64,000 nt of DNA from Candidatus Anaerostipes excrementavium (GCA_019114985.1 DXEM01000031.1:124001-188000); one strand, 5' to 3'; positions 1-8,681 are shown, numbered from the stretch's first letter. The notes: generated from the letters alone by a model not told the origin. Numbers and translations: made by a program.

Positions 1-306
1 GGGTTTCCGCGAAATGCGGTCAAACCGGATTTTGCGGCGCCTGGCGTGGAGGTTCTGGGACCGCTGCCAAGGAACCGATTTGGCAGGAAAACAGGAACCA
101 GTGTTTCCGGTGCGATTACGGCAGGAATTGCGGCGCTTGTCATGGAGTGGGGATTGGTAAAGGGGAATGATTTGGATGTGAATACAACACGGATCAAAAA
201 CTATTTGATTCGCGGAGCCAATCGAGAAGATGGAAGGATTTATCCCAACCGGGAATGGGGATACGGTACGGTAGATTTATATGAAACATTTTTAAGAATA
301 AGATAA
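1..306 (+). CDS. S8 family (subtilisin-like) serine peptidase, C-terminal part
   Basis: The reading frame is open from base 1, so the gene begins before the window and only about 101 C-terminal residues are visible. Two subtilase signatures are present: KPDFAAPGV near the left edge, and GTSVSGA, in which the serine encoded at 100-102 sits where the nucleophile of family S8 lies. The end, with WGYGTVDLYE, resembles the final helix of Lachnospiraceae subtilases. The catalytic Asp and His and any signal peptide are outside the window, so activity and location cannot be judged. It probably degrades proteins or peptides outside the cytoplasm (inference from family). A strong hairpin follows immediately. 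Confidence 0.85.
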   Translation, partial: GFPRNAVKPDFAAPGVEVLGPLPRNRFGRKTGTSVSGAITAGIAALVMEWGLVKGNDLDVNTTRIKNYLIRGANREDGRIYPNREWGYGTVDLYETFLRIR

Positions 307-309
307 GGG

Positions 310-346
310 CAGGGGCTTCCGGAATTATAATCTCCGGAAGCCCCTG
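310..346. terminator. Bidirectional terminator between peptidase and flippase genes
   Basis: A 14-bp perfect stem (CAGGGGCTTCCGGA, 310-323, against 332-345) with an 8-nt loop lies between two convergent genes. On the + strand it is followed by TTCTT only, so the U-tract is modest, but stem strength and placement support a shared terminator. Confidence 0.8.
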
Positions 347-349
347 TTC

Positions 350-1666
350 TTAAGGTGAGGATGATGAAAGTGTTTTTTTCATATGGCGATAGTTTAAAAG
401 AACAAGCAGGATCGAACTTGTCATCAGACCAAAAAGATATCCATAGATACCGTGCAGCGGAATGGCGAACAAAATGAAAAGGATCCGTATAACAAGAGAA
501 ATTCCGTTATGCAAAAATGTTGTCTTTGTTTCGCCAAGACCATTCAGTATGCTGGTCAATGTCCCTGAAATGTATAAGAATGGACATAAAAAGGACAAAA
601 GGCGGAGATAAATACCGCAGGCGCTGCTCTGAAAAACCAGAGATCCGATCCAAGGACCCAGGGTAAAAAAGCAAAAAAAGGCAGCCAGACCAAGAAGCAT
701 ACAAAAAAAGAGAGGATACTTGGAAGCTCGGGAAAGCGTTCTTTCATTGCCTTCTGCTTTGGCTGCGGATATTTTCGGCAGAAGCATGGAAGAAAGGGAG
801 CTGGTTATGGTGGAGGGGAACATGATAAATGGGAGCGCCATGCCGTTTAAAATTCCATATGTTTCAATTGCCAGATGCTGGGTTCCGTAAAATCTTGTAA
901 GCATCATTGGAATTAAAATACTTTCTGCGCTTTGGAGCAAAGTGACGGATAAAGCATTGCCGGTTAATGGAACGCCCAAAGACAACAACTCTGACAATAA
1001 GGACCGTTTGGAGCGAAAAGCAGATCCAGGCTCTTTCTTTTTAATAAAAAAGAAAATCAAGGTAAAGAATAAAGAAACCATTTCTCCGATAACCATGCCA
1101 AGAACAGCCAGAAGGGCTGCGCTGGGAAGTTTGGAAAAAAATGTTACAGAGATCAGGAAAATACTGGTTACCCTGGTGATCTGTTCAATGCACAAAGAAA
1201 GAGCAGGCAGCTGCGGCTTTCCAAGACTTAGAGAGTAACTGTGAAGACAGGCTTTCAAACCAACGAACGGAAGTACAAGGACTGCGATTTGCAGGCAGGC
1301 AATACAATCCGTTTCTTTGAAAAAAGTCCGGCAGATTTCGTCGGCAAACAAAAAAACGATGATAGAAAAAATAATCGATAAAAAAACCGTAAAACAAAGA
1401 GTCACGGACAGGAGCTTTCTTGCATCCGCTTCTCTGCCTTTGGCATGAAGGGAAGCGGCAATTTTAGACAGAGCTGTCTGGAATCCTTGGAAACACATGG
1501 AAAATCCCACCAGGTAAATGGGGAAAATCATCTGATAAACACCCATCTGATGGGCACCAATCAGACCTGCCAGAAATATTCTATTATAGAACCCGATAAA
1601 GCGGGAAAAAAGGTTCGCTGCAGTGAGTACCAGCGTCCCTTGAATGAACGGGCTTGCCTTTTTCAT
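350..1666 (-). CDS. Polysaccharide/lipid flippase, SpoVB/MOP superfamily
   Basis: The 438-residue protein is almost entirely hydrophobic, with about 12 predicted membrane helices. Its N-terminus (FIQGTLVLTAANLFSRFIGF) is typical of SpoVB/Wzx/MurJ-like members of the MOP exporter superfamily. Members flip lipid-linked saccharides across the cytoplasmic membrane; SpoVB of Bacillus is required for spore cortex synthesis. Length is somewhat below that of B. subtilis SpoVB (about 518 residues), so it could be one of several SpoVB paralogues common in Lachnospiraceae, not the spore-specific one. It is a single-gene unit on the minus strand, convergent with the peptidase. Confidence 0.8.
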   Translation of the reverse strand: MKKASPFIQGTLVLTAANLFSRFIGFYNRIFLAGLIGAHQMGVYQMIFPIYLVGFSMCFQGFQTALSKIAASLHAKGREADARKLLSVTLCFTVFLSIIFSIIVFLFADEICRTFFKETDCIACLQIAVLVLPFVGLKACLHSYSLSLGKPQLPALSLCIEQITRVTSIFLISVTFFSKLPSAALLAVLGMVIGEMVSLFFTLIFFFIKKKEPGSAFRSKRSLLSELLSLGVPLTGNALSVTLLQSAESILIPMMLTRFYGTQHLAIETYGILNGMALPFIMFPSTITSSLSSMLLPKISAAKAEGNERTLSRASKYPLFFCMLLGLAAFFCFFTLGPWIGSLVFQSSACGIYLRLLSFLCPFLYISGTLTSILNGLGETKTTFLHNGISLVIRILFILFAIPLHGIYGYLFGLMTSSILLVLLNYRHMKKTLSSSSP

Positions 1667-1729
1667 GAAATACCTTCTGTGTTTTTCTTCATTGTATGAA
1701 AAGAAAAAATAAGATATGCCCGATTTCGG

Positions 1730-1758
1730 TTGACAGTCAAAAATGAAAATGATAATAT
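1730..1758 (+). promoter_or_regulatory. Predicted sigma-A promoter of nifS-iscU-mnmA
   Basis: TTGACA at 1730-1735 is followed after 17 bp by TAATAT (1753-1758); an overlapping GATAAT at 1751-1756 is an alternative -10. The start site would lie near 1765, just ahead of the palindrome at 1770-1787. Confidence 0.6.
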
Positions 1759-1769
1759 TACACTGTAAA

Positions 1770-1787
1770 ACCTACTTAATAGGTAGG
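1770..1787. promoter_or_regulatory. Palindromic operator candidate (Rrf2/IscR-like) upstream of nifS
   Basis: ACCTACTTAATAGGTAGG contains two overlapping dyads: ACCTA-N5-TAGGT and CCTAC-N7-GTAGG. It sits immediately downstream of the predicted -10, where a repressor would block transcription. The CCTA/TAGG half-sites resemble those of Rrf2-family regulators (IscR, CymR) of Firmicutes. No Rrf2 gene is in the window, so the assignment is inference. Confidence 0.5.
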
Positions 1788-1881
1788 GATTGTAAGAATG
1801 GAACATCATACGATATATAATATGGTCATTTTCGGCCATTTCAAGAAATAGTGATAAGATAGCGAAAGGCAGGGATAGTAA

Positions 1882-3063
1882 ATGGGAAAGTTCATATACT
1901 TAGATCATGCGGCAACGACGGCGGCCAGACCAGAGGTAGTCGAGGCGATGCTGCCATATTTTACAGAAAAGTTCTGGAATCCTTCCAGCGTGTATTCTCC
2001 GGCGATGGAGAATAAGAATGTGATCGATCAGTGCAGAGAGATCATTGGAGACAGTCTTGGAACGGACCGTCAGAATATTTATTTTACGGCCGGCGGCTCT
2101 GAGTCAGATAACTGGGCTTTGAAAGCTGCAGCGGAAGCATATCAGGGAAAAGGGAAACACATTATTACAAGTAAGATCGAACATCATGCGATCCTGCATA
2201 CTTGTGAATATTTAGAAGCGAAAGGATTTGAAGTAACGTATCTGGATGTAGATGAGAATGGAATCATTAAATTGGAACAGCTTAAAAAAGCAATCCGTCC
2301 GGATACGATCTTGATTTCTATTATGTTTGCAAATAATGAAATCGGTTCAATCCAGCCGATCAAGGAGATCGGAGAAATTGCAAAAGAACACGGAATTATA
2401 TTCCATACGGACGCAGTTCAGGCCTATGGACAGCTTCCGATCAACGTAGATGAATACCACATTGATATGCTGAGCGCCAGCGGTCACAAATTGAATGGTC
2501 CGAAAGGGATCGGATTTTTGTATATCCGAAAAGGATTGAAATTAAGATCCTTTATTCATGGAGGAGCACAGGAAAGAAAACGCCGTGCCGGAACAGAAAA
2601 TGTCAGCGGAATCGTAGGGCTTGGGAAAGCGGTGGAGATCGCTTTTAAAACGATGGAGGAGCGGACAGCAAAAGAAACGGAGATTCGTGACTATGCCATC
2701 GACCGAATCTTATCAGAGATTCCATATTGCAGGCTGAACGGTGATCGCAGAAAGAGGCTGCCGAATAATATCAATATCAGTTTCCAGTTTATTGAAGGAG
2801 AATCTTTGTTGATTATGCTGGATATGGCAGGAATCTGTGCTTCCAGCGGATCTGCATGTACGTCCGGTTCCTTGGATCCGTCTCATGTGCTGCTGGCCAT
2901 TGGGCTGCCTCATGAGATTGCCCATGGTTCTCTTCGAATGACCCTTGGGGAAGAGACGACAAAAGAAGATATGGACTATGTGATTGAAAAACTGAAAGAA
3001 ATCGTAGATAAATTAAGAAGTATGTCACCGCTTTATGAAGACTTTGTAAAGAAAAGCAGATAG
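1882..3063 (+). CDS. nifS: Cysteine desulfurase (NifS/IscS family)
   Basis: This 393-residue PLP enzyme removes sulfur from L-cysteine, giving alanine and an enzyme-bound persulfide. The N-terminus IYLDHAATTAARPEV is typical. The PLP-binding lysine lies in SGHKLNGPKG (about Lys203), and the persulfide cysteine in SSGSACTSG (about Cys326). The extended active-site loop SGSACTSGSLDPSHVL is of the group I (IscS/NifS) type. It is followed 34 bp later by an IscU-like scaffold and then MnmA, so the sulfur probably goes both to Fe-S clusters and to tRNA wobble uridine (inference from gene order). An Rrf2-like operator candidate lies upstream. Confidence 0.95.
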   Translation: MGKFIYLDHAATTAARPEVVEAMLPYFTEKFWNPSSVYSPAMENKNVIDQCREIIGDSLGTDRQNIYFTAGGSESDNWALKAAAEAYQGKGKHIITSKIEHHAILHTCEYLEAKGFEVTYLDVDENGIIKLEQLKKAIRPDTILISIMFANNEIGSIQPIKEIGEIAKEHGIIFHTDAVQAYGQLPINVDEYHIDMLSASGHKLNGPKGIGFLYIRKGLKLRSFIHGGAQERKRRAGTENVSGIVGLGKAVEIAFKTMEERTAKETEIRDYAIDRILSEIPYCRLNGDRRKRLPNNINISFQFIEGESLLIMLDMAGICASSGSACTSGSLDPSHVLLAIGLPHEIAHGSLRMTLGEETTKEDMDYVIEKLKEIVDKLRSMSPLYEDFVKKSR

Positions 3064-3097
3064 AAAAGCGGCGAAACATGAACAGGAGGAATTTAAA

Positions 3098-3535
3098 ATG
3101 TACAGCGAAAAGGTAATGGATCATTTTCAGAATCCAAGAAATGTAGGAGAAATCGAGAATGCAAGCGGCGTAGGAACAGTTGGAAACGCCAAATGCGGCG
3201 ATATCATGAGAATCTATCTTGATATCGATGAAGATAAAGTGATACGAGATGTAAAATTCAAGACATTTGGATGCGGAGCAGCCGTAGCAACGAGCAGTAT
3301 GGCGACAGAACTGGTAAAAGGTAAGACCGTGCAGGAAGCGCTGGAAGTTACCAATAAAGCGGTTATGGAGGCGCTGGATGGCCTACCGCCGGTAAAAGTT
3401 CACTGTTCTCTTCTTGCAGAGGAAGCAATTCATGCGGCATTATGGGATTACGCGGAAAAGAATGGCATCCAGATCGAAGGATTAGAAAAACCGAAAGCGG
3501 ATATCAGCGAAGAGGAAGAAGAGGAAGAATATTAG
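3098..3535 (+). CDS. iscU: Fe-S cluster assembly scaffold, IscU/NifU-N type
   Basis: The 145-residue scaffold on which [2Fe-2S] and [4Fe-4S] clusters are built from persulfide sulfur supplied by NifS. All ligands of the family are visible: Cys33 and Asp35 in KCGD, Cys59 in FGCGAA, and Cys103 in VHCSLLAEEA. The N-terminus MYSEKVMDHFQNPRN is characteristic. The protein ends in an acidic run (EEEEEEEY) beyond the normal fold. It has no C-terminal Nfu or ferredoxin domain, so it is the short NifU-like form common in Clostridia. A clear ribosome site (AGGAGG) precedes the ATG. It lies between nifS and mnmA. Confidence 0.95.
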   Translation: MYSEKVMDHFQNPRNVGEIENASGVGTVGNAKCGDIMRIYLDIDEDKVIRDVKFKTFGCGAAVATSSMATELVKGKTVQEALEVTNKAVMEALDGLPPVKVHCSLLAEEAIHAALWDYAEKNGIQIEGLEKPKADISEEEEEEEY

Positions 3536-3544
3536 GAGGATCTT

Positions 3545-4618
3545 GTGAAAGAGAAAGTCGTAGTCGGGTTGTCCGGAGGAGTCGATTCCTCCGTGGCAGC
3601 CTATTTGTTGAAAGAACAAGGATATGATGTAATCGGTGTGACGATGCAGATTTGGCAGCAGGAAGAGCAGGCTGTTTCGGAAGAAAATGGCGGATGCTGC
3701 GGTTTATCTGCGATTGAAGATGCCAGGAGAGTCGCTCAGGTATTGGGGATTCCTCATTATGTTATGAATTTCAGAAAAGACTTTAAAGAAAAAGTCATTG
3801 ATTATTTTTGTGAGGAATATCTGAATGCCAGGACGCCGAACCCTTGTATTGCCTGCAATCGTTATGTTAAATGGGAGTCTTTGCTGAAACGATGCCTGGA
3901 TATTGGAGCCGATTATATTGCAACCGGTCATTATGCCCGCATCGTACAGCTGTCAAATGGCAGGTATACATTAAAACGTTCGAAAACTTTAGCCAAAGAT
4001 CAGACTTACGCACTTTATAATCTTACACAGAACCAGTTGTCGAAGACGCTGATGCCGGTGGGAGAATATTCGAAAGATGAGATTCGTGCCATTGCGCAAA
4101 AAGCGGGAATTCCGGTAGCACATAAGCCGGACAGCCAGGACATTTGCTTTGTGGAAGATGACTATGGAAAATTCATCGAAGAAGAAACGGGAGTTTCCAT
4201 TGAGCCGGGGAATTTTGTAGATCCGGAAGGAAATATTTTGGGACAGCATAAAGGAATCATTCATTACACAATCGGGCAGAGAAGGGGGCTTGGCCTTTCT
4301 CTAAAACAGCCGGGATATGTGATTCGTGTGGATAAAGACAAAAATGAAGTCGTAATCGGCACAAAAGATCAGTTATATTCAAAGGTATTGTATGGCAATC
4401 GATGCAACTTTATGTCGATTCCATCGGTAGAAGGAGAAAGAAGAACAACAGCAAAGATTCGTTATAATAGTCCGGAAGTGCCGTGTACGATACGAATGGC
4501 AGAAGAAGATCTGATTGAGGTCGTGTTTGATAAGCCTCAAAGGGCAGTTACGCCGGGACAAGCAGTTGTTTTTTATGACGACGGAATCGTGGTCGGCGGA
4601 GCGACTATTGTGAAATAG
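3545..4618 (+). CDS. mnmA: tRNA-specific 2-thiouridylase MnmA
   Basis: This 357-residue cytoplasmic enzyme thiolates U34 of tRNA-Lys, -Glu and -Gln, using ATP to activate the uridine and persulfide sulfur from a cysteine desulfurase. The PP-loop GLSGGVDSS is at the N-terminus. Catalytic cysteines are visible as Cys101 (NPCIACN) and Cys201 (DICFVED), matching the pair in E. coli MnmA. The TIGQRRGLG motif is also present. The start is a GTG preceded by AGGAGG in the gap after iscU. The same order, nifS-iscU-mnmA, suggests this desulfurase is the direct sulfur donor. Confidence 0.96.
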   Translation: MKEKVVVGLSGGVDSSVAAYLLKEQGYDVIGVTMQIWQQEEQAVSEENGGCCGLSAIEDARRVAQVLGIPHYVMNFRKDFKEKVIDYFCEEYLNARTPNPCIACNRYVKWESLLKRCLDIGADYIATGHYARIVQLSNGRYTLKRSKTLAKDQTYALYNLTQNQLSKTLMPVGEYSKDEIRAIAQKAGIPVAHKPDSQDICFVEDDYGKFIEEETGVSIEPGNFVDPEGNILGQHKGIIHYTIGQRRGLGLSLKQPGYVIRVDKDKNEVVIGTKDQLYSKVLYGNRCNFMSIPSVEGERRTTAKIRYNSPEVPCTIRMAEEDLIEVVFDKPQRAVTPGQAVVFYDDGIVVGGATIVK

Positions 4619-4673
4619 CAGTGTAAAGATAGAGTAAAAAAATCAATTCATGCTTTCCCGGAGCATAGACTTA

Positions 4674-4682
4674 TGATACAAT
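4674..4682 (+). promoter_or_regulatory. Extended -10 promoter candidate for the DUF368 gene
   Basis: TGA-TACAAT forms an extended -10 element 45 bp before the ATG. No good -35 is visible 17 bp upstream, which is acceptable for an extended -10 promoter. Confidence 0.5.
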
Positions 4683-4726
4683 GAGACAGTTGTTTTATAA
4701 ATAAGCAGTAAGATAGGAGTATTAGC

Positions 4727-5599
4727 ATGCTTAATTTTATCAGAGGATTTTGTATGGCGCTGGCAGACAGTGTTCCGGGTGTATCAGGAGGAACGGTTGC
4801 CTTTTTGCTTGGATTTTATGATAAATTTATTACATCACTGGATCATTTTATTTCCGGTACAAAGAGAGAGAGAATCCAAGCGCTTAAGTTTTTGGCTCGC
4901 ATTGGTATCGGCTGGGTTGTCGGAATGGCAGCAGCGGTTTCTGTCCTGGCAAGTATTTTCGATCAGCGGATCTATGAGATTAGTTCCTTATTCCTGGGAT
5001 TGATTATTTTTGCAATACCGGTCATTTGGCGGGAAGAAAAGGATTCCCTGAAAGGAAAATATCAAAATATTCCATGGGCAATTTTTGGAGTTGTGATCGT
5101 GGCAGCGATCACGTATTTTAATCCGGTATCAGGAAAAGGAGTCAGTGTCAGTGTGGAACATTTAACAGTTCCGCTGGCAATCTATATTTTTGTCGTGGCA
5201 ATGATTGCAATTTCCGCGATGGTACTTCCGGGAATTTCCGGATCTACTATGCTGTTGGTGTTCGGACTCTATGTACCGATTATTTCTGCATTAAAAGAGA
5301 TAATGACGCTTAATTTCTCATATTTGCCGGTCATTGTTATCTTTGGATTGGGAATTCTGGCAGGAATCGCAGTCGTGATCAAGACGATCAAAAACGCGCT
5401 GGATCATCACCGTTCCCGCATGATCTATTTCATCATCGGAATGATGATCGGATCTTTATATGCGATTGTGATGGGACCGACAACGTTAGAACATACGAAA
5501 CCGGCAATGACAGTCGGAACATTCCACCCGATTTTCTTTGTGATCGGTATTGTCATTATTTTTGCATTGGAAAGAATCAAGGCAATTTCAGAAAAATAA
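4727..5599 (+). CDS. DUF368 membrane protein, PopT-type undecaprenyl-phosphate translocase family
   Basis: The 290-residue protein has 8-9 hydrophobic segments and two inverted-repeat-like copies of the family hallmark: PGVSGGT (about residues 19-25) and PGISGST (about residues 168-174). DUF368 proteins (PopT) have been reported to return undecaprenyl phosphate to the inner leaflet for reuse in peptidoglycan and teichoic acid synthesis, in parallel with DedA proteins. That role is taken from the family, not shown here. The gene is monocistronic, with its own promoter candidate and a terminator, and lies just before a two-component system. Confidence 0.85.
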   Translation: MLNFIRGFCMALADSVPGVSGGTVAFLLGFYDKFITSLDHFISGTKRERIQALKFLARIGIGWVVGMAAAVSVLASIFDQRIYEISSLFLGLIIFAIPVIWREEKDSLKGKYQNIPWAIFGVVIVAAITYFNPVSGKGVSVSVEHLTVPLAIYIFVVAMIAISAMVLPGISGSTMLLVFGLYVPIISALKEIMTLNFSYLPVIVIFGLGILAGIAVVIKTIKNALDHHRSRMIYFIIGMMIGSLYAIVMGPTTLEHTKPAMTVGTFHPIFFVIGIVIIFALERIKAISEK

Positions 5600-5614
5600 T
5601 AAAAAGCTGATGAA

Positions 5615-5646
5615 GGCAGGAAGGGATTCCCTTTCTGTCTTTTTTC
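5615..5646 (+). terminator. Rho-independent terminator after the DUF368 gene
   Basis: GGCAGGAAGGG pairs with CCCTTTCTGTC around a 3-nt ATT spacer (11 bp including two G-U pairs), followed by a run of six T. Confidence 0.85.
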
Positions 5647-5686
5647 CTTTTATGAAACCAGGATTCTTCCTTGCTGTTTCACATTT

Positions 5687-5709
5687 TTGACATATTCCTA
5701 TGGTACAAT
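5687..5709 (+). promoter_or_regulatory. Extended -10 promoter candidate for the two-component operon
   Basis: TGG-TACAAT (5701-5709) forms an extended -10. A TTGACA at 5687 lies only 11 bp upstream, too close to serve as its -35. The ATG used is 29 bp downstream of the -10. Confidence 0.5.
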
Positions 5710-5737
5710 GTTGGCAAAAGCAGGAGGAAGAAAGAGC

Positions 5738-6412
5738 ATGAGCGATTTAAAGATATTGGTTGTGGATGATGAGAGCAGGATGCGCAAACTGGTGAAAGAT
5801 TTTCTGGTACGCGCGGGATATCAGGTATTGGAAGCAGCGGATGGAGAAGAAGCGGTAGATTTGTTTTTTTCTACCAAAGGGATCGATCTGTTGGTTTTGG
5901 ATGTTATGATGCCGAGAATGGACGGATGGGAAGTCGTTCGTGAGATCCGTAAGATGTCCAAAGTTCCGATCATTATGCTGACTGCCAAAGATCAGGAACA
6001 AGATGAGCTTCAGGGGTTTGAGCTTGGAGTTGACGAATATATATCAAAACCGTTCAGTCCGAAAATCCTTGTTGCCAGGATCGGCGCGATTCTGCGCCGC
6101 ACCAATCAGTTGGAAAACGAGAGCATTGAAGCCGGAGGCATCTGCATGGATGTGGGCGCCCATCATGTAACCATCGACGGGAAAAGCATGAATTTAAGCT
6201 ACAAAGAATTCGAGCTCCTTCAGTTCTTTATGACCAATGAAGGAAGAGCGCTAACTAGGGAAAACATATTAAACCAGGTATGGAATTATGATTATTTTGG
6301 AGATGCCAGAACGATCGATACCCATGTGAAGAAGTTAAGAAGCAAGCTTGGGGAGAAAGGAAAATACATCCATACGATCTGGGGCATGGGATATAAGTTT
6401 GAGGTTGAATAA
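5738..6412 (+). CDS. OmpR/PhoB-family response regulator
   Basis: A 224-residue DNA-binding response regulator. The receiver domain (about residues 1-115) shows the acidic pair in VVDDES, the phosphoacceptor Asp55 in LVLDVMMPR, the TAKD threonine and the KPFSP lysine. The C-terminal winged helix (about 128-222) ends with RTIDTHVKKLRSKLG and GMGYKFE, typical of OmpR/PhoB. I place the start at 5738, 11 bp after AGGAGG; an upstream in-frame TTG at 5687 would fall inside the promoter. The cognate kinase begins 3 bp after the stop. The target genes and signal are not evident; the DUF368 gene upstream and the Sir2-like gene downstream are candidates. Confidence 0.93.
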   Translation: MSDLKILVVDDESRMRKLVKDFLVRAGYQVLEAADGEEAVDLFFSTKGIDLLVLDVMMPRMDGWEVVREIRKMSKVPIIMLTAKDQEQDELQGFELGVDEYISKPFSPKILVARIGAILRRTNQLENESIEAGGICMDVGAHHVTIDGKSMNLSYKEFELLQFFMTNEGRALTRENILNQVWNYDYFGDARTIDTHVKKLRSKLGEKGKYIHTIWGMGYKFEVE

Positions 6413-6415
6413 ACA

Positions 6416-7882
6416 TTGAAGAAACGTATTTTAGAAAGTAAATCTATACGGGTAAAGATGACTCTGATGCTGATCGTGATTATGGCGTCAACGATTCTTT
6501 TGTCGGTGTTTATTAATTTTGTTATGCTGGAACCGTATTATGTCATGAAAGAAAAGAAATATATCAAAGAAGCTTATTTCAAGGTGCAGAAAGTGTTTCA
6601 AAATGATACGGTCAGCAAAGAAGATATCGACGAGATTGCCGGAGAATATGATTACCGGATTATGATCAGAGACCCGCTCAATCAGATGGTCTACAGCTCA
6701 GAAGGTGAGCAGGGGGTCATGTATAAGGATTTAAAGAATATTTTAAATAATATCGATAAGATCCAAAATCAGATCAATGAAAGAGGATATGCAGTCACAA
6801 CGAATGCAAGCAAGAATCAGGGAACAAGTATCAATCTGATGGGATATCTGGACGGACAATATACGGTCATTATCAATACACCGATGGAAAGTATTAGAGT
6901 GAGTGCCAGTCTGTCAGGACGATTTACAGCCTATGTGGGCATCTTTCTGATCTTGGGAGCGGGAATCGTCATGTATATATTTACCAGGCGTTTTACAAAG
7001 CCGATCGAGGAGATGTCTAAGGCAGCGGATCAGATGTCGAATCTGAATTTTGATGTAAAGGTTCATAATACGGAAGATGATGAGCTTGGACAGTTGGGTT
7101 CCAGTTTGAATGAACTTTCCAGAAAATTGGAAATGACTATTTCGGAGCTTAAGACAGCGAATAACGAACTGCAGAAAGATATCGAACAGAAAGTTCAGAT
7201 TGATGAGATGCGTAAGGAATTCCTTTCCCATGTATCCCACGAACTGAAGACTCCGATTGCGTTGATTCAGGGATATTCCGAAGGCCTGAAGGACAATATA
7301 TCCGAAGACGAAGAGAGCAGGAATTTCTACTGCGATGTCATTACAGATGAGGCCAAGAAGATGAACCGCATGGTACAGAAACTCCTGACTTTAAATCAGA
7401 TTGAATTTGGGAACAACAAAGTGGAGATGGAACGATTTGACATTACAGAGCTGATCCATAACATGTTGTCCTCCAATCAGATCTTATTGGAAAAAGAAGG
7501 AATTCATGTAGATTTTAAAGAAGACTCTGTCTATGTATGGGCGGATGAGTTCATGATTGAGGAGGTTGTCAGCAATTATCTGAGCAATGCCAGAAATCAT
7601 GTCAGTCATCATGGCATTATCCGGATCAGCTATTGTCAGCACGGGGATAATTTAAGAGTGAAAGTCTATAATACCGGAAAGCATATTCCGGAAGAAGATA
7701 TCGACAAACTTTGGGTGAAATTTTATAAAGTAGACAAAGCGCGAACCAGAGAATACGGAGGAAGCGGAGTCGGTTTATCTATCGTAGAAGCCACAATGAA
7801 GGCTCATGGAAAAGATTATGGAGTTTCTAATATTGAGGGTGGCGTAGAATTCTATTTTGAAGTAGAATTAGATAAGAAATGA
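6416..7882 (+). CDS. Sensor histidine kinase
   Basis: A 488-residue membrane kinase pairing with the preceding regulator. Order of parts: first membrane helix (about residues 15-35), an extracytoplasmic sensor region of about 125 residues without a recognisable domain, second helix (about 163-185), HAMP linker, dimerisation domain with the phosphoacceptor His275 in SHELKTPI, and an ATP-binding domain with N-box NYLSNARNH and G-box GGSGVGLSI. Translation apparently begins at a TTG 3 bp past the regulator's stop, with GAGG about 11 nt upstream. There is no ATG that keeps the first helix, so I prefer the TTG. Ligand unknown. Confidence 0.92.
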   Translation: MKKRILESKSIRVKMTLMLIVIMASTILLSVFINFVMLEPYYVMKEKKYIKEAYFKVQKVFQNDTVSKEDIDEIAGEYDYRIMIRDPLNQMVYSSEGEQGVMYKDLKNILNNIDKIQNQINERGYAVTTNASKNQGTSINLMGYLDGQYTVIINTPMESIRVSASLSGRFTAYVGIFLILGAGIVMYIFTRRFTKPIEEMSKAADQMSNLNFDVKVHNTEDDELGQLGSSLNELSRKLEMTISELKTANNELQKDIEQKVQIDEMRKEFLSHVSHELKTPIALIQGYSEGLKDNISEDEESRNFYCDVITDEAKKMNRMVQKLLTLNQIEFGNNKVEMERFDITELIHNMLSSNQILLEKEGIHVDFKEDSVYVWADEFMIEEVVSNYLSNARNHVSHHGIIRISYCQHGDNLRVKVYNTGKHIPEEDIDKLWVKFYKVDKARTREYGGSGVGLSIVEATMKAHGKDYGVSNIEGGVEFYFEVELDKK

Positions 7883-7904
7883 AAACAAAGGATAGGATAA
7901 GCAT

Positions 7905-8675
7905 ATGTTAAAAGATTACTTAGAACAGATAAGAGAAGCCGATTTGGTATTAGTAGGAATCGGAAGAGAACTTCGGGCCAGTCGGCTGGTGGATTTTAAG
8001 AAGGAGATCCAAAGTCCTCATTATCAGGAACTGCTGAAGAAAGAAGGAGAAGAAGCTGACTGGATGAGGCAGATTTACGAGAGACATTATCTTTTGTCGA
8101 TGGGAGATACAGATCTTTACCGACAGCTGGAGGAGGCTTTGGAAGGCAAGAATTATTTTATCATCACAAGCAATGACGATGGGCTGATCTTCCATTCAAA
8201 GCTGGATAAAGAAAGGATCACTGCGCCTTGCGGCAACGGAGACTTTTTCCAGTGCGGAAAACCTTGTGATGCGCAGCTCTATCCGGCAAAACCGGGATTG
8301 GAAGATTTGATTCGCTGTTATGAAGAAACAGGAAAGATTGAAACTTTGGAGTGTCCGAAGTGCGGAGAAAAATTGATTTTTAATGTTCGTACGGAAGATA
8401 CCAAATCCATTTATGTGGAAGGCGCTTACCTGACATCTTGGGCAAATTATACAAAGTGGCTTCAGGGGACTTTAAATAAAAAGCTTTTTATATTAGAATT
8501 AGGAGAAGGATTTGAAAATCCGGGTCTATTTCGCTGGCCGTTCGAGAAGATGGCCTTTTACAATAAAAAGGCGGCTTTTGTAAGAGTCCATAAGTCTCTT
8601 TATCAGATCGGAGCAGAGCTTAAGGGCAAAGGAACTGCCGTCCCGATGGACAGCAAAGAATTTTTGATAGACTAG
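7905..8675 (+). CDS. Sir2-like NAD-dependent protein family member
   Basis: The 256-residue protein begins with a Rossmann-like segment (EADLVLVGIGRELRAS), where sirtuins have their GAGIS motif. It continues with FIITSNDDG in the position of the sirtuin TQNID motif, and has cysteines arranged like a sirtuin zinc site (APCGNG, QCGKPC, then LECPKCG). It ends with a GEGFENPGLFRWPFE segment that could contact nucleotide. I infer a diverged Sir2 fold. Both nucleotide motifs differ from classical deacetylases, so deacylase, ADP-ribosyl-transferase-like or binding-only roles are all possible. It starts 22 bp after the histidine kinase and is probably cotranscribed with it. Confidence 0.6.
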   Translation: MLKDYLEQIREADLVLVGIGRELRASRLVDFKKEIQSPHYQELLKKEGEEADWMRQIYERHYLLSMGDTDLYRQLEEALEGKNYFIITSNDDGLIFHSKLDKERITAPCGNGDFFQCGKPCDAQLYPAKPGLEDLIRCYEETGKIETLECPKCGEKLIFNVRTEDTKSIYVEGAYLTSWANYTKWLQGTLNKKLFILELGEGFENPGLFRWPFEKMAFYNKKAAFVRVHKSLYQIGAELKGKGTAVPMDSKEFLID

Positions 8676-8681
8676 AAGAAC

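Noticed and set aside
1798-1851. 17-codon frame upstream of nifS as a leader peptide
   Set aside because: No clear ribosome site, no codon run suggesting attenuation and no following terminator.
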